NCBI GenBank assembly: GCA_002344345.1
Contig: DDTL01000066.1
Location: 1-64,000 of the forward strand
DNA from: Saprospiraceae bacterium UBA2365
Lineage (GTDB): Bacteria; Bacteroidota; Bacteroidia; Chitinophagales; Saprospiraceae
Reading direction: 5' to 3'
Length of the DNA stretch: 64,000 bases
A program made the translations under genes and the position numbers. Each line of letters starts with the position of its first letter. Within the stretch, counting starts at the first letter, position 1. Below, piece after piece: positions 26,729 to 36,437 of the stretch. Under the pieces are notes generated by a model. It was not told the origin of the DNA. It ran no database searches and worked only from the letters and a program-made list of their open reading frames with translations.

Positions 26729-29700
26729 ATGAAAAAAATTTTAGGGCTTGATCTTGGCGTAGGAAGTATTGGATGGGCTTTGGTGAATGAAGCAGAATTT
26801 GAAAATGAACACTCATCTATTATTAAACTGGGTATCAGAGTAAACCCTTTAACAATTGACGAAACCATTAATTTTGAAAAAGGAAAAAGTATCACTACCA
26901 ATGCTGACAGAACCTTAAAACGCAGTATGCGGAGAAATCTGCACAGATATAAACTAAGAAGAGAAAACTTAGTCCAGGTTTTAAAAAAATGTGGAATTAT
27001 CAATGATGATACCATTTTGGCAGAGAATTCCAATTATTCTACCTTCGAAACTTACAGATTGCGGGCAAAGGCTGTCAATGAAAAAATTAGTTTGCATGAG
27101 TTTGCAAGGGTGCTTTTGATGATCAATAAAAAAAGGGGTTACAAAAGCAGTAGAAAAGCGAAGTCAACGGATGAAGGTCAACTATTGGATGGAATGGATG
27201 TAGCAATTAAACTGTATGAAGAGAATCTTACTCCAGGACAACTCTGTTTACAAATTTTAAAATCCGGTAAAAAAAGACTTCCGGAATTTTACCGGTCTGA
27301 CTTGATGAATGAGTTGAACAAGATATGGGATTTTCAATCGAAGTTTTATCCTGATATATTAATTGATGATTTTAAAAAACAGTTAGAAGGCAAAGGGAAA
27401 AACGATGCCTCAAAGAATTTTCTTGGGCGGTTTGGTATTTATACTGCTGATTTGAAAGGTCTCAATAAAAGAACAGAACTTTTTCAATTAAGGAGTCATG
27501 CACCATCAAAACAATTAACACTCGAAGAAGTTGCTTTAGTCATCAGTGAAGTAAACGGGAATATCCATTCTTCAAGCGGATACCTGGGAGATATCAGCGA
27601 CAGAAGTAAAGAACTTTATTTCAAAAAAATAACTGTCGGGCAATATCTGATCCAAAAACTGGATGAAAACCCTCATTTCAGTTTAAAAAACAAGGTCTTT
27701 TATCGTCAGGATTATTTGGATGAATTTGAGAGAATATGGGAAACTCAGGCAAAACATCATCCAATTTTAACTCCGGAATTAAAATCTGAGATCAGGGATA
27801 TCATCATTTTTTATCAAAGAAGGTTGAAAAGTCAGAAAGGATTGATCAGTTTCTGTGAGTTCGAAAGCGAGATCATTGAAATTGAAGAAAATGGAAAAAA
27901 GCGAAAAGTTACCATAGGCAACAGGGTTTGTCCACGTTCTTCCCCATTGTTTCAGGAGTTTAAAATCTGGCAGACTTTAAACAATGTAAAGATCAGTTCT
28001 GGAAAAGAGCATTGGGAGCGTGATCTTGATGAAGACGAAAAGCTCATGCTGGCAGAAGAACTTAAGTTCAGGGATCAACTCGTTGACAAGGATGTGATCA
28101 AAATGCTTTTTCCGGGAAGACAGGATATCTCCATAAATTTCAAAAAGCTGGATGGAAATAAAACCATTTCTGCTCTGTACAATGTATATGCAAAGATCAT
28201 TGAAATGAGTGGTCACGATGAAGTGGATTTTTCAAAAACTACTTTTTCTAAAGTTCATGATTATGTGCAAAAGGTATTCAATGGATTGGGCTTCAATACC
28301 CAGATTTTGAATTTTGATTTTGAAGGGGATCAAATGGATCCGGATAAACATGAACTGTATCGTTTGTGGCATTTGCTGTATTCTTATGAAGGGGACAGCA
28401 GTAAAACCGGAAATGAAGGTTTGATCAATGCGATTTCACGAAGATATGGATTTGATAAGGAATACGCTGCAATGATCGCTAATGTTGTGTTTCAGGACGA
28501 TCATGGAAGTTTAAGTGCAAAAGCAATTCAAAAAATTCTTCCTTTTCTAAAAAGTGGATATGCATTTGCTGGTAGAAAGGAAGGAAAATTGAAAGAAAGT
28601 GCATGTGAAGAAGCAGGTTATAAACACTCAATAGATTCTTTGACAAAGCACGAAAATGAACAAAAGGAATTATTGCCAAAACTGGAAATCCTTCCCAAAA
28701 ACAGTCTCAGAAACCCTGTAGTTGAAAAAATTCTCAATCAAATGGTCAATGTCATCAATGCCATCATAGATGAATACGGTAAACCAGATGAAGTCCGCAT
28801 CGAACTTGCCAGAGAATTGAAAAGAAGCGCTAAGGAAAGGGAATCGATGACCTCGAACATCAATAAATCAAATATTGAACATGAAAGGATCCGTTCATTA
28901 TTGATCAATGAATTTGGACTCAGGCATGTGAGCCGGAATGACATCATCAGGTATAAATTGTATGAAGAACTGGAATTCACTGTTAATAAAACGCTGTATT
29001 CAAATACATATATCCCGCGAGAAAAACTTTTTAGCCACGAGTTCGATATAGATCATATCATCCCTCAATCCAGATTATTTGACGACTCATTTTCAAACAA
29101 AACGATTGAGTTAAAGGATGTTAATATAAAAAAAGGTAATCAAACAGCTATTGACTTTGTTTTACAGGAATATGGTGAACAGGAATTGGGTCAATACCAT
29201 GCACGTTTGGACAACATGCTGAAGAACGGGAAAATTTCACCAGTGAAATACAAAAAGCTTAAGATGAAGGGTAGTGAAATTCCCCAGGACTTCATCCAAA
29301 GAGATATCCGGGATACTCAATACATCGCTAAAAAAGCAAAGGCCATGTTGGAGACCATAGTCAGAAGCGTGGTATCCACCACAGGTTCCATTACGGACAG
29401 ACTCAGACAAGACTGGCAACTGATAGATGTCATGAAAGAACTCAACTGGCAGAAATATGATAAGCTGGGGTTGACCGAAGTGTTTGAAAATGAAGAAGGA
29501 CACCAGATTCGGAGAATAAAAGACTGGACCAAAAGAAATGATCACCGGCATCATGCCATGGATGCATTGACAGTGGCGTTTACGAAAAGAAGTCATATAC
29601 AGTATTTGAATAATCTGAATGCCAGGAGCGATAAATCTTCCAGTATATATGGAATTGAAGCTAAAGAATTGGACAGGAATGAAAAGGGTAAACTGCTGTT

Positions 29701-30895
29701 CAAGCCGCCTATACCGGTAAAAGAATTCAGGGCAGAAGCCAAAAGTAACCTCGAAAGCATTTTGGTTTCGATTAAGGCAAAAAACAAGGTCATGACCAAT
29801 AATGTCAACAAGATCAGAAAACATGGCGGTCATGAGTCGGTAGTTCAACTCACTCCCAGAGGTCAATTGCATAATGAAACGATCTATGGAAGCAGACTGG
29901 AATACGTGACTAAGACGGAGAAAGTGAATGCCGGATTTGATATGGAAAAAATACAGTCCGTTGCGAACAAAAAATACAGGGAAGCCTTGATGAAACGCTT
30001 GGAACAATTTGAAAATGATCCAAAACTTGCTTTCACAGGGAAAAACAGCATTACAAAAAATCCTGTTTGGATCGATGATATGCGAACAATAAGCGTTCCC
30101 GAAAAAGTGAAACTTGCCACTTTGGAAAACATGTATACGATCAGAAAGGAAATCTCAAAAGACCTTAAGATCGAAAAAGTGGTGGATAAAAAAATCAGAA
30201 AGATTTTACAGGAAAGACTGGATAAATATCAAGGTGATGCCAATAAAGCTTTCAGCAATCTGAATTTCGATCCGATTTGGCTGAATGAAGAAAAAGGGAT
30301 CAGTATCAAGCGCGTTACCATAAGTGGTGTCTCCAATGCAGTTGCGCTCAGGGCGCGCAAAGATCATCTGGGCAACAAGATCATGGATGAACAGGGATTG
30401 AGTTTACCTGTTGATTTTGTGAGTACCAGCAATAATCATCATGTAGCTATATTTAAAGACGGTAATGGTAATTTGCAGGAACATGTTGTATCCTTTTTTG
30501 AGGTGGTGGAAAGAGTCAGGCAGGACTTGCCTGTCATCGATAAACACTTTAATGAAGATGAAGGATGGCAGTTTTTATTTTCTATGAAACAGAACGAATA
30601 TTTTGTATTTCCGAATGAGCAAACCGGATTTAATCCTATTGATAAGGATCTTTTGGATGAGAACAATTATCCTGCAATCAGTCAGAATTTATTCAGGGTG
30701 CAAAAAATATCAACAAAAAACTATATGTTCAATCACCATCTTGAGACAAAAGCAGTTGATGGGGAAATGTTAAAGAATAAAAAGCAGTTAGTAGATATTA
30801 CTTTTAAATCAATTAGAACCCCTGCAAATTTGGAGGGAATTGTAAAGATTCGAATTAATCATATTGGTAAAATTATTTCTGTTGGCGAGTATTAG
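26729..30895 (+). CDS. cas9: CRISPR-associated endonuclease Cas9, type II-C
   Basis: The 1388-residue nuclease is intact. RuvC-I is at the N-terminus (GLDLGVGSIGWA, Asp8), the Arg-rich bridge helix spans about 60-85, and RuvC-II holds Glu692 in VRIELARE. The HNH motif FDIDHIIPQSRLF carries His776, and RuvC-III is DHRHHAMDALTVAF with His942 and Asp945. All expected catalytic residues are present, so it should cut both DNA strands. It is longer than the compact II-C enzymes of Neisseria or Campylobacter but normal for Bacteroidota. cas1 and cas2 follow on the same strand, and no csn2 or cas4 is present, which defines subtype II-C. PAM preference cannot be read from sequence. Confidence 0.98.
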   Translation: MKKILGLDLGVGSIGWALVNEAEFENEHSSIIKLGIRVNPLTIDETINFEKGKSITTNADRTLKRSMRRNLHRYKLRRENLVQVLKKCGIINDDTILAENSNYSTFETYRLRAKAVNEKISLHEFARVLLMINKKRGYKSSRKAKSTDEGQLLDGMDVAIKLYEENLTPGQLCLQILKSGKKRLPEFYRSDLMNELNKIWDFQSKFYPDILIDDFKKQLEGKGKNDASKNFLGRFGIYTADLKGLNKRTELFQLRSHAPSKQLTLEEVALVISEVNGNIHSSSGYLGDISDRSKELYFKKITVGQYLIQKLDENPHFSLKNKVFYRQDYLDEFERIWETQAKHHPILTPELKSEIRDIIIFYQRRLKSQKGLISFCEFESEIIEIEENGKKRKVTIGNRVCPRSSPLFQEFKIWQTLNNVKISSGKEHWERDLDEDEKLMLAEELKFRDQLVDKDVIKMLFPGRQDISINFKKLDGNKTISALYNVYAKIIEMSGHDEVDFSKTTFSKVHDYVQKVFNGLGFNTQILNFDFEGDQMDPDKHELYRLWHLLYSYEGDSSKTGNEGLINAISRRYGFDKEYAAMIANVVFQDDHGSLSAKAIQKILPFLKSGYAFAGRKEGKLKESACEEAGYKHSIDSLTKHENEQKELLPKLEILPKNSLRNPVVEKILNQMVNVINAIIDEYGKPDEVRIELARELKRSAKERESMTSNINKSNIEHERIRSLLINEFGLRHVSRNDIIRYKLYEELEFTVNKTLYSNTYIPREKLFSHEFDIDHIIPQSRLFDDSFSNKTIELKDVNIKKGNQTAIDFVLQEYGEQELGQYHARLDNMLKNGKISPVKYKKLKMKGSEIPQDFIQRDIRDTQYIAKKAKAMLETIVRSVVSTTGSITDRLRQDWQLIDVMKELNWQKYDKLGLTEVFENEEGHQIRRIKDWTKRNDHRHHAMDALTVAFTKRSHIQYLNNLNARSDKSSSIYGIEAKELDRNEKGKLLFKPPIPVKEFRAEAKSNLESILVSIKAKNKVMTNNVNKIRKHGGHESVVQLTPRGQLHNETIYGSRLEYVTKTEKVNAGFDMEKIQSVANKKYREALMKRLEQFENDPKLAFTGKNSITKNPVWIDDMRTISVPEKVKLATLENMYTIRKEISKDLKIEKVVDKKIRKILQERLDKYQGDANKAFSNLNFDPIWLNEEKGISIKRVTISGVSNAVALRARKDHLGNKIMDEQGLSLPVDFVSTSNNHHVAIFKDGNGNLQEHVVSFFEVVERVRQDLPVIDKHFNEDEGWQFLFSMKQNEYFVFPNEQTGFNPIDKDLLDENNYPAISQNLFRVQKISTKNYMFNHHLETKAVDGEMLKNKKQLVDITFKSIRTPANLEGIVKIRINHIGKIISVGEY

Positions 30896-31012
30896 GTTCA
30901 TTTTTATTTAGATTCAGTACAAATATCACAAATTCAATAGTTTAAGGGTCATTATTGATTTTCAGGCAAGCATTTTGCTGTATTAAAAAAGGAAGTAAAC
31001 CTTGCCTGTGTT

Positions 31013-31960
31013 ATGATCAAACAAACCCTTTATTTTGGTAACCCGGCTTATTTGAGTCTGACCAATAAGCAATTGGTCTGGAAATCTGCGGAGAATAATC
31101 AAGATAAAAAAATTCCGGTATTTCTCAGGCAGGAAACGGAAAGAACGATCAATATCGAAGATGTTGGTTTTATTATACTGGATCACAGTCAGATCACTTT
31201 GACACAACGGCTGATGTCTGAATTGATGGAATGCAATGTTGTATTAATGACCTGTGATCCATCGCATCACCCCAATGGATTATTTCTGGCTTTGAATGGA
31301 AATACATTGCTGACAGAACGGCATCAGACACAGGTGACCGCTTCCATTCCATTGAAGAAAAATTTATGGGCACAGATCATTACCCGGAAAATATACAATC
31401 AGGCTTGTTCGCTGAAGCTTTCTACCGGGCTAACAGATGAATACAGATATCTGGCTAAATTGTCAAAAACGGTCAAAGCGGGAGATTTGACCAACAGAGA
31501 AGCCATGGCCGCATCTTTCTACTGGCCACGGTTAATGCCTGAACTTGGAGGTTTTATCCGTATGAGAGAAGGTTTTCCTCCAAATAATTTTTTCAACTAT
31601 GCCTATGCCTTGCTTAGGGCTTCTGTTGCAAGAGCCATTGTTTCCACCGGTTTGATTCCGAGTTTGGGGCTTCATCATAAAAATAAGTACAATGCATTTT
31701 GCCTGGCAGATGATATGATGGAAGCTTTCAGGCCGGCGGTGGATGCCGAAGTGGTTAAAATCATCAGAAAACATGGAGCTGATCGTGAATTGGATACAGA
31801 ACTAAAGAAAGATTTACTTGGTATTTTGACGATGGATGTAAAAATGGAAAAGGATAAAAGTCCGTTGATGGTCGCATGTACAAGATCTGTGAGGTCTTTA
31901 TACAACTGTTTTGAAGGCAGTACGAGGAAATTATTGTTGCCGGGATTGATCATGGAATAG
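31013..31960 (+). CDS. cas1: CRISPR-associated integrase Cas1 (type II)
   Basis: The 315-residue protein is a complete type II Cas1. It begins MIKQTLYFGNPAYLSLTNKQ, has the N-terminal beta domain with IEDVGFIILDH, and a helical catalytic domain with ASFYWPRLM, SLGLHHKNKYNAFCLADDMM and EAFRPAVDAEV, where the conserved Glu, His and Glu/Asp metal ligands of the family lie. With Cas2 it integrates new spacers. The gene follows cas9 by 117 bases and precedes cas2 by 27, probably in one transcript. Confidence 0.97.
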   Translation: MIKQTLYFGNPAYLSLTNKQLVWKSAENNQDKKIPVFLRQETERTINIEDVGFIILDHSQITLTQRLMSELMECNVVLMTCDPSHHPNGLFLALNGNTLLTERHQTQVTASIPLKKNLWAQIITRKIYNQACSLKLSTGLTDEYRYLAKLSKTVKAGDLTNREAMAASFYWPRLMPELGGFIRMREGFPPNNFFNYAYALLRASVARAIVSTGLIPSLGLHHKNKYNAFCLADDMMEAFRPAVDAEVVKIIRKHGADRELDTELKKDLLGILTMDVKMEKDKSPLMVACTRSVRSLYNCFEGSTRKLLLPGLIME

Positions 31961-31987
31961 GTTAATTGAAATTTTTATTCATTTGAA

Positions 31988-32323
31988 ATGCAAGACAGGA
32001 TAAGCGCATACAGGGTTATGTGGTTGATAGTTTTATATGATTTGCCAACCAATTCCAAAAAGGAAAGGAAGGATGCAGCCAGGTTTCGAAAAGAGATCAT
32101 GGCCTATGGTTTCAAAATGTTTCAATTCAGTGCATACATCAGACACGTTTCGAGCAGAGAACATGCGGATGCATGTAAAAAAAGCATCAGAAAAATTCTT
32201 CCAAAGGAAGGATTTATCGGAATGTTGGAGATCACGGATAAGCAATTTGAAAAGATGGAATTATTTTATCAACTGGTGAAAAAACCGGTTCCCAATGCAC
32301 CAATCCAACTCACTTTATTCTAA
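31988..32323 (+). CDS. cas2: CRISPR-associated protein Cas2
   Basis: The 111-residue protein has the Cas2 ferredoxin-like start WLIVLYDLPTNSKKERKD with the conserved Asp after the first strand, and an FSAYIRHVSS strand. It ends with a type II-like tail (PNAPIQLTLF). As a dimer it bridges two Cas1 dimers during spacer acquisition. The chosen ATG at 31988 follows cas1 closely. A strong terminator lies 32 bases past the stop and separates the cas operon from the array. Confidence 0.96.
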   Translation: MQDRISAYRVMWLIVLYDLPTNSKKERKDAARFRKEIMAYGFKMFQFSAYIRHVSSREHADACKKSIRKILPKEGFIGMLEITDKQFEKMELFYQLVKKPVPNAPIQLTLF

Positions 32324-32355
32324 ATTTCGTTTTCATTCATAGGCTAAATAGAAAT

Positions 32356-32386
32356 AAAAAAATCCTTCATTAAGAAGGATTTTTTT
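32356..32386 (+). terminator. Rho-independent terminator of the cas operon
   Basis: AAAAAAATCCTTC, loop ATTAA, GAAGGATTTTTTT: a near-perfect palindrome with T-runs on both strands, so it may work in both directions. On the minus strand it would also stop transcription coming out of the array. Confidence 0.88.
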
Positions 32387-32458
32387 ATATTGAATAACGG
32401 ATTTTCTATTTCATTTATCGTGTTAAAGCCTTTATTTACAAGGGTTTCAGCATCATCA

Positions 32459-33812
32459 GCTAGAAAACCCTATTTCAAAGATACATACTGAAAGCAATTC
32501 ACAACTTCCCAAACAATAAACCTATTAACGTATGGCTAGAAAACCCTATTTCAAAGATACATACTGAAAGCAATTCACAACTGCGAAAGAAAAGTACTTA
32601 AAATGGTACTTGCTAGAAAACCCTATTTCAAAGATACATACTGAAAGCAATTCACAACTTTCTTTTACAAGCCTATGTTTTGCAATAAGCTAGAAAACCC
32701 TATTTCAAAGATACATACTGAAAGCAATTCACAACCCACTTACGGTAATTATAACATTGCAATTGGCTAGAAAACCCTATTTCAAAGATACATACTGAAA
32801 GCAATTCACAACCAACGGGAAGTTGTTGGGTTTAACCTGCCCGCTAGAAAACCCTATTTCAAAGATACATACTGAAAGCAATTCACAACCCTTTAGGGGA
32901 ACACACATTCAACTATCCGCTAGAAAACCCTATTTCAAAGATACATACTGAAAGCAATTCACAACAAAGCGAGATCGACAGTCAGGCATTCAGCGGCTAG
33001 AAAACCCTATTTCAAAGATACATACTGAAAGCAATTCACAACCCACACGCTGACACAGTAGTCAGTTACCGTGCTAGAAAACCCTATTTCAAAGATACAT
33101 ACTGAAAGCAATTCACAACGAATAAAGGGTTCTATAACCAATTGCAATAGCTAGAAAACCCTATTTCAAAGATACATACTGAAAGCAATTCACAACTGCG
33201 ATGATGAATGTTTTGAATTTGACCCGGCTAGAAAACCCTATTTCAAAGATACATACTGAAAGCAATTCACAACCGCCAGTTGGGTGTTCTGATCTTCATA
33301 TCAGCTAGAAAACCCTATTTCAAAGATACATATTGAAAGCAATTCACAACAGCTGCCAGTGATGACATTTTACTATTTCAGCTAGAAAACCCTATTTCAA
33401 AGATACATACTGAAAGCAATTCACAACGACGCAACTTGACTGTTATATGGAACTTTGGCTAGAAAACCCTATTTCAAAGATACATACTGAAAGCAATTCA
33501 CAACCATCTTGTCGCCTGTTTGATTTAATAGTATGCTAGAAAACCCTATTTCAAAGATACATACTGAAAGCAATTCACAACTTGCACACCGGGCAATTTG
33601 TAGCCGTTTGAGCTAGAAAACCCTATTTCAAAGATACATACTGAAAGCAATTCACAACAGATTGTGTCAAATTAGTGGATTGGAACATGCTAGAAAACCC
33701 TATTTCAAAGATACATACTGAAAGCAATTCACAACTTCAACAAAGCGAGTAAAAGAAAAAGACATGCTAGAAAACCCTATTTCAAAGATACATACTGAAA
33801 GCAATTCACAAC
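32459..33812 (-). CRISPR. Type II-C CRISPR array, 18 repeats of 47 bp and 17 spacers
   Basis: The crRNA-sense repeat is GTTGTGAATTGCTTTCAGTA then TGTATCTTTGAAATAGGG then TTTTCTAGC (47 bp). Eighteen copies are separated by 17 distinct spacers, fifteen of 30 bp and two of 29 bp. All repeats are identical except the twelfth in plus-strand order (33304-33350), which has one base change (plus-strand CATATTG for CATACTG). The tracrRNA anti-repeat fixes the crRNA sense as the minus strand, opposite to the cas genes. Repeat positions 23-30 (TATCTTTG) match a Bacteroidota -7 box. The even spacing and uniform repeats point to an active or recently active array. Spacer targets cannot be known without a search. 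Confidence 0.99.
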
Positions 33813-33894
33813 AACTTCGACAGTAATTAAATGATCTGTATTTTTCCATTGAGATATGTTTTGATCTTTATATGGATTGGTTTGAGCGTTTAGC
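33813..33894. other. Array flank on the crRNA-upstream side (possible leader)
   Basis: AT-rich 80-base stretch next to the last repeat, upstream of the array in crRNA sense. I see no TAnnTTTG box in it on the minus strand. If this is the leader, transcription probably does not depend on it alone. Confidence 0.35.
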
Positions 33895-33927
33895 AAAAAG
33901 AAAAAGGGTTGCGTCAAAGCAACCCTT
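33895..33927 (-). terminator. Rho-independent terminator of icd
   Basis: On the minus strand: AAGGGTTGC, loop TTTGAC, GCAACCCTT, then TTTCTTTTT. It lies 28 bases past the icd stop and resembles the hairpin at 25965. Confidence 0.85.
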
Positions 33928-33954
33928 ATTATTTTCAGCATTCGCTTGTGCTGA

Positions 33955-35175
33955 TCACATATTTTTGACGATTTCCCGACCGAATTCAGAGCAACTCAAT
34001 CTGGTCGCTCCATCCATAAGTCTTTCAAAGTCATAGGTAACTCTTTTGCTTTTGATGGCGCCTTCCACACCTTTGAGGATCAGGTCGGCAGCTTCATTCC
34101 AGCCCATGTATCTGAACATCATTTCGCCTGAAAGGATCACGGAACTTGGGTTGACTTTATCCTGTCCTGCATATTTGGGAGCGGTACCATGGGTAGCTTC
34201 AAAAATAGCAATTCCGGTGTCATAATTGATATTTGCACCTGGTGCGATCCCGATACCACCTACCTGTGCGGCCAAAGCATCAGAAATATAGTCTCCGTTA
34301 AGATTGAGGGTGGCGATGACATCGTATTCTGCCGGCCTGGTAAGAATTTGCTGGAGGAAGGCATCCGCGATCACATCTTTTATGATCAATTCCTGGCCAT
34401 TATGATGGATGACCTGCCATGGACCGCCATCCAGGTCTTTACCCCCGTAGGCTTTTTTTGCCAGCGCATAACCCCATTCCTTGAATTTACCTTCAGTAAA
34501 TTTCATGATATTACCTTTATGGACAAGGGTTACAGAGCTTTTATTTTGTGCCAGTGCGTAATCAATGGCGGCCCTGACAATCCTTTCAGTTCCTTCCTGT
34601 GACACTGGTTTGATCCCTAAAGATACGGTTCCAGGGAAACGGATGCCAGTAACTCCCATTTCATTGATCAGGAATGATTTAAGCTTTTCCAGTTCTTCTG
34701 TTCCATGCAGATACTCGATACCGGCATAAATATCTTCTGTATTTTCCCTGAAAATAATCATGTCTACCAATTCGGGATTTTTGACTGGAGAAGGAACCCC
34801 TTCAAACCACATCACCGGCCGAACACATGCAAACAGATCTAGTTTTTGCCTGAGTGTTACATTGAGTGATCTGAATCCGCCTCCGACGGGGGTTGTAAGT
34901 GGCCCTTTGATCGCAACGAGATAATTTTCAATATCTTCCAGCGTTTTTTCAGGGAGCCATTCACCTGTTTGCTCAAATGCTTTTTCTCCTGCCAAAACTT
35001 CGTGCCAATGGATTTTTCTACTTCCGCCATAAGCCTTTTCTACAGCGGCATCCAACACATGAACAGCTGCAGCCCAAATATCTGCACCTGTGCCATCTCC
35101 TTCAATAAATGGAATAATGGGGTCATTCGGTACCTGGATTTTTTTGTTTTTAATTGTGATTTTTGATCCCGACAT
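33955..35175 (-). CDS. icd: NADP-dependent isocitrate dehydrogenase
   Basis: The 406-residue enzyme is of the E. coli Icd type, converting isocitrate to 2-oxoglutarate in the TCA cycle. Motifs are [19 protein letters not shown], the substrate loop [13 protein letters not shown] with the Ser that is phosphorylated in E. coli, [31 protein letters not shown], and the coenzyme region [14 protein letters not shown]. Length is close to family norm. It is cytoplasmic. It ends with a terminator toward the CRISPR array, and rpsU with its own terminator lies upstream, so it is probably a single transcription unit. Confidence 0.96.
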   Translation of the reverse strand: MSGSKITIKNKKIQVPNDPIIPFIEGDGTGADIWAAAVHVLDAAVEKAYGGSRKIHWHEVLAGEKAFEQTGEWLPEKTLEDIENYLVAIKGPLTTPVGGGFRSLNVTLRQKLDLFACVRPVMWFEGVPSPVKNPELVDMIIFRENTEDIYAGIEYLHGTEELEKLKSFLINEMGVTGIRFPGTVSLGIKPVSQEGTERIVRAAIDYALAQNKSSVTLVHKGNIMKFTEGKFKEWGYALAKKAYGGKDLDGGPWQVIHHNGQELIIKDVIADAFLQQILTRPAEYDVIATLNLNGDYISDALAAQVGGIGIAPGANINYDTGIAIFEATHGTAPKYAGQDKVNPSSVILSGEMMFRYMGWNEAADLILKGVEGAIKSKRVTYDFERLMDGATRLSCSEFGREIVKNM

Positions 35176-35193
35176 GTTATAAGATTTAATATT

Positions 35194-35229
35194 AAAAAAA
35201 AAGCTACCTGGAATAATCCGGGCAGCTTT
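35194..35229 (-). terminator. Rho-independent terminator of rpsU
   Basis: On the minus strand AAAGCTGCCCGG, loop ATTATT, CCAGGTAGCTTT then a long T-run. It lies 29 bases after the rpsU stop and before the icd start. Confidence 0.82.
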
Positions 35230-35257
35230 ATCAATAAGTTCCGATGAAGTAAATCAA

Positions 35258-35455
35258 TTACTCAGCGCTTGCTGCACCCCATTTCTTTTCTCTGTATGCA
35301 GCGCTCAAAATCATGTCCCTCCTGACTACAGAAGGTTTGGTGAATTGTTTCCTCCTTCTCAATTCTTTGATAACTTTAGTGGACTGAAACTTTCTTTTGT
35401 ATCTTTTTAACGCTCTGTCGATCGTTTCATCATCCTTTACATTGATAATAAGCAT
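35258..35455 (-). CDS. rpsU: 30S ribosomal protein S21 (bS21)
   Basis: The 65-residue basic protein has the S21 pattern: MLIINVKDDETIDRALKRYK at the start, then an Arg/Lys-rich helix with VIKELRRRKQFTKPSV. It binds the small subunit near the anti-Shine-Dalgarno region. In Bacteroidota S21 helps mask that region, in keeping with the lack of Shine-Dalgarno sites in this window; that link is established for the phylum and not shown here. It is a single gene with its own terminator. Confidence 0.95.
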   Translation of the reverse strand: MLIINVKDDETIDRALKRYKRKFQSTKVIKELRRRKQFTKPSVVRRDMILSAAYREKKWGAASAE

Positions 35456-35579
35456 ATAATCAGATATTTTTATTTTTTAAATTGGTTGGCAAAGGTAAAA
35501 ATATAATTGTGAATTTTCCAAAATTTTTTTTGAAAAGATGTGAATTAATCATTGAATTATCAAATTCGAGCTTTAAAAT

Positions 35580-36416
35580 TCAATTTATCCATTCAATTCC
35601 GCCATTTACCAGCTTGATTTTTTGGCTTTTATATAATGATCCGACAGCTTTTTTGAAAACTTTTTTGCTCACTCCGAAGGCTGAATAGATCAATTCGGGA
35701 GAACTATTGTCATTGAAAGATAAAAATCCTTCATTTTCTATTAATTTTTCCAAAAGAATTTCTGAAAAATCCTTTACGGTACCATAACCGGATCTGTTCA
35801 GGCTGAGATCAATTTTTAAGTCTTCCCTTAGTTTTTTAATATAAGCTTTGGATTCAAAGCCAATTTTCACATCGGTGTTGTAAACCTCGCTGCTGTATAA
35901 CATTCCTGTGAAGGAGTGATTGATGATCGCTTTCCAGCCTAGCGGAGTCAGATCATAAATCAAAATATCCACCTCATCTCCTTCATTGAATTCCGGTGGC
36001 TCCTTGGATAAAAATTTATGGATCTTTTGTGATGCTGCCAAACGGCCGCTTTCTTCGTCAAAATAGACGAAAAATACATAGGATTTTCCTACCATCAATG
36101 GATTTTTCTGCTCTTTGAAGGGAACAAAAAGATCTTTTTCTATATTCCATTTGAGGAATGATCCGAACTTGCTGTTGGAAGCGACTGTAAGCAATGCGAA
36201 TTCCCCAACCTGCGCTCTGGGTTTCAATGTAGTAGCGATCAGTCGTTCTTCTGAATCGAGATATAAGAAGATGTCTACTTCCGATCCTATCTCATGGTTG
36301 TCAGGAACATACTTTGAAGGCAGCAGTATTTCACCCAATTCTTCGCCATCGAGGTAAACCCCGAAAGGAACTTCTTTGACTATCTTTAAACGGTTGTACC
36401 GCCCTATTCCAATCAT
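35580..36416 (-). CDS. CvfB-like S1 RNA-binding protein
   Basis: The 278-residue protein resembles the CvfB/YitL family: consecutive S1-like OB folds (GVYLDGEELGEILLPSKYVP in the first; the third with GWKAIINHSFTGMLYSSEVY) followed by a C-terminal winged helix (PELIYSAFGVSKKVFKKAVG). Such proteins bind RNA, and in Staphylococcus CvfB affects virulence gene expression. It is cytoplasmic. The small coiled-coil membrane protein gene lies 21 bases upstream on the same strand, so the two may be co-transcribed. Confidence 0.88.
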   Translation of the reverse strand: MIGIGRYNRLKIVKEVPFGVYLDGEELGEILLPSKYVPDNHEIGSEVDIFLYLDSEERLIATTLKPRAQVGEFALLTVASNSKFGSFLKWNIEKDLFVPFKEQKNPLMVGKSYVFFVYFDEESGRLAASQKIHKFLSKEPPEFNEGDEVDILIYDLTPLGWKAIINHSFTGMLYSSEVYNTDVKIGFESKAYIKKLREDLKIDLSLNRSGYGTVKDFSEILLEKLIENEGFLSFNDNSSPELIYSAFGVSKKVFKKAVGSLYKSQKIKLVNGGIEWIN

Positions 36417-36437
36417 ATTTGTTTTTTTTGCCGTTAG

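Noticed and set aside
29237..30007. 256-codon minus-strand frame inside cas9
   Set aside because: Shadow of the cas9 coding sequence, which has a full set of catalytic motifs.
32387..32458. Possible leader on the cas2 side of the array
   Set aside because: The anti-repeat places this side downstream of the array in crRNA sense and a terminator stands next to it, so I do not call it a promoter-bearing leader, although acquisition at this end cannot be excluded.
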